From: Devosia lacusdianchii
Lineage (GTDB): Bacteria; Pseudomonadota; Alphaproteobacteria; Rhizobiales; Devosiaceae
Reading direction: 5' to 3'
Length of the DNA stretch: 64,000 nt
Assembly: GCF_022429625.1 (NCBI RefSeq)
Contig: NZ_CP092483.1
Location: forward strand, 682,001 to 746,000
The translations under genes and the position numbers were made by a program. The notes under the pieces were generated by a model. That model ran no database searches. It worked only from the letters and a program-made list of their open reading frames with translations, and was not told the DNA's origin. Positions 62,753-64,000 of the stretch are shown one piece after another (position 1 is the first letter of the stretch; every line of letters begins with the position of its first letter).

Positions 62753-63697
62753 ATGAACAAGCTGCTCTTGGCCGCGCTGATTTCTGGCGCTATGGCCGTT
62801 CCCGCTTTCGCTGCCGACTACACCATCATGGCCCCCGCTGCCCCCGGCGGCGGCTGGGACCAAACGGCCCGCTCCATGCAGGAGGCCCTTCAGGCTGATG
62901 GCATTTCGGGCAATGTGCAGGTCACCAACGTTCCCGGCGCTGGCGGCACTATCGGCCTCGCCCAGTTCGTCAACGAATCGACCGGCAACCCCAACGCCCT
63001 GATCGTCGGCGGCTATGTGATGGTTGGCGCCATTCTCACCAACGCCTCTCCCGTGACGCTCGATCAGGTGACCCCGATCGCCCGTCTCACCGGCGAAGCC
63101 ATCGCCATCGTCGTGCCGGCCGCATCCGACATTCAGACGCTTGATGACCTCGTTGCAAAGCTCAAGGCCGATCCTGGCGCAGTGGCCTGGGCTGGTGGCT
63201 CTGCTGGTGGTGCTGACCACATTACAGCCGGTCTCATTGCCAAGGCCGTTGGCGCAGATCCGACCAAGGTGAACTACATCGCCTATTCGGGTGGTGGCGA
63301 AGCCCTTGCCGCCGTGCTCGGCGGTCAGGTGACTGTCGGCATTTCCGGCCTGAGTGAATTCTCCGCTCAGATCGATGCCGGCGAACTCCGCCTGCTGGCC
63401 GTCTCGACCGCTGAGCGCGTGCCCGGCGTCGATGCCCCGACCCTCAAGGAAGCTGGCGTTGATGCCGCCGTGCAGAACTGGCGCATGGTCGCTGCTGCCC
63501 CCGGCATATCAGACGAGCAGAAGGCCGCCATCAATGCCGATATCGAAAAGATGGTGAACTCGGATGCCTGGAAGACGACGCTGGAGACCAAGGGTTGGGT
63601 CAACACCTACCTCGCCGGCGATGCCTTCACGGCTCAGCTCGCCGCTGACACCGAGGCCACCGCGGCCATCCTGAAAGACATTGGCCTGGTGCAATGA
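62753..63697 (+). CDS. Tripartite tricarboxylate transporter substrate-binding protein (TctC/Bug family)
   Basis: 314 residues. The signal peptide MNKLLLAALISGAMAVPAFA is cleaved before ADYTI. The mature protein begins YTIMAPAAPGGGWDQTARSM, the Bug-family carboxylate-binding pocket, and contains NVPGAGGTIGLAQF. ATG 62753 has GGGAGG upstream. It captures a di- or tricarboxylate in the periplasm and delivers it to TctAB. It overlaps the tctB-like gene by 4 bases. Upstream, GGTGACAGGACGGTGACAGG forms a direct repeat that could be regulatory. Confidence 0.9.
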   Translation: MNKLLLAALISGAMAVPAFAADYTIMAPAAPGGGWDQTARSMQEALQADGISGNVQVTNVPGAGGTIGLAQFVNESTGNPNALIVGGYVMVGAILTNASPVTLDQVTPIARLTGEAIAIVVPAASDIQTLDDLVAKLKADPGAVAWAGGSAGGADHITAGLIAKAVGADPTKVNYIAYSGGGEALAAVLGGQVTVGISGLSEFSAQIDAGELRLLAVSTAERVPGVDAPTLKEAGVDAAVQNWRMVAAAPGISDEQKAAINADIEKMVNSDAWKTTLETKGWVNTYLAGDAFTAQLAADTEATAAILKDIGLVQ

Positions 63698-64000
63698 GTT
63701 CAGGCGAACCCAATCTCTCGCGCCGCCCCGATGGGGCGGCGCTTGTCATAGCGGCCATCCTCGCTGCCATTGCCGTCGTCATCATCTGGCAGACCAGCCA
63801 GATGCGCGTGCCTCCCATTCAGGCTCGCGTCGGCCCCACGGTTTTTCCCTACATTATCGCAGGCGGCCTTATCCTCCTGGCGATCGGCACGGTTGTATCG
63901 GCGCTGCGCAACGGCTTTCCCGCGCGTGATAACGACAATTTCGTCCCGATCTTCTGGATCCTGGGTGGCCTCGTTGCCCAGCTGCTGCTGCTGACGTCAG
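63694..64000 (+). CDS. TctB family small permease subunit, 3' end outside window
   Basis: The first 102 residues are visible: MSSGEPNLSRRPDGAALVIA, then TM1 to about residue 32, the loop with QARVGPTVFPYIIAGGLILL that is the family signature (TM2), a short hydrophilic turn (ARDNDNFV) and the beginning of TM3. It starts at ATG 63694 within an ATGA overlap. TctB is the small four-TM subunit of the tripartite tricarboxylate transporter; tctA is expected just downstream. Confidence 0.88.
   Translation, partial: MSSGEPNLSRRPDGAALVIAAILAAIAVVIIWQTSQMRVPPIQARVGPTVFPYIIAGGLILLAIGTVVSALRNGFPARDNDNFVPIFWILGGLVAQLLLLTS

Overview
The window reads as chromosomal DNA of a high-GC alphaproteobacterium, most likely Hyphomicrobiales (Rhizobiales) and plausibly Devosia-like. 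The strongest evidence is the block murA - DUF2948 - hisD - UPF0262/phosphatase - infA - maf - yacG - tRNA-Phe, a conserved order in that group. Further support comes from GGAG-type ribosome binding sites, ATGA-coupled operons, many LacI-regulated sugar importers and the palindromic intergenic repeats. I see no transposase, phage gene or CRISPR array. The species call is inference.

Layout. 1-7350: envelope and housekeeping genes (end of an acyltransferase-like gene, EEP-fold hydrolase, SDR dehydrogenase with a palindromic operator, OmpA-type lipoprotein, DUF2975/HTH pair, outer-membrane barrel, DUF2147-like protein, L,D-transpeptidase, PRC-barrel protein behind a GGAAC-N17-CGTT stress promoter). 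7573-10643: GH127 beta-L-arabinofuranosidase with its LacI regulator. 10906-18925: a periplasmic alpha-2-macroglobulin and penicillin-binding protein 1C, the conserved defence/repair pair, separated by a nested inverted repeat. 18918-28083: a fucoside locus made of a LacI regulator, an 18-bp operator, GH29 alpha-L-fucosidase, a nucleotidyltransferase, a complete sugar ABC importer and a second GH29. 28146-33746 (minus strand): a second sugar ABC importer with a VOC protein and a TIM-barrel isomerase, then divergent aldo/keto reductase and VOC genes and a LacI regulator. 36524-44501: a LacI regulator diverging from a GH172 (DUF2961) glycosidase coupled to a dipeptide-type ABC importer.

44638-55896 is the core block: a YCII protein, tRNA-Thr, a long hairpin element, a 54-residue basic protein, murA, then an inserted TetR/HlyD/ABC-2 efflux operon bounded by same-orientation repeats, then DUF2948, hisD, a fused UPF0262-phosphatase, infA, maf, yacG and tRNA-Phe. 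55944-64000: a LuxI-type acyl-homoserine-lactone synthase beside the tRNA with no LuxR in view, an FtsX-type ABC exporter, a secreted hypothetical protein, a GAF-GGDEF-EAL cyclic-di-GMP enzyme, and the start of a tripartite tricarboxylate transporter (TctC and partial TctB).

The common theme is scavenging of furanosides and fucosides: three different glycoside hydrolase families (GH127, GH29 twice, GH172), each next to a LacI regulator and in two cases to its own importer. The most unusual items are the nucleotidyltransferase inside the fucosidase operon, the GH172/dipeptide-type importer operon, the UPF0262-phosphatase fusion, the apparently orphan LuxI, and the long hairpin upstream of murA.
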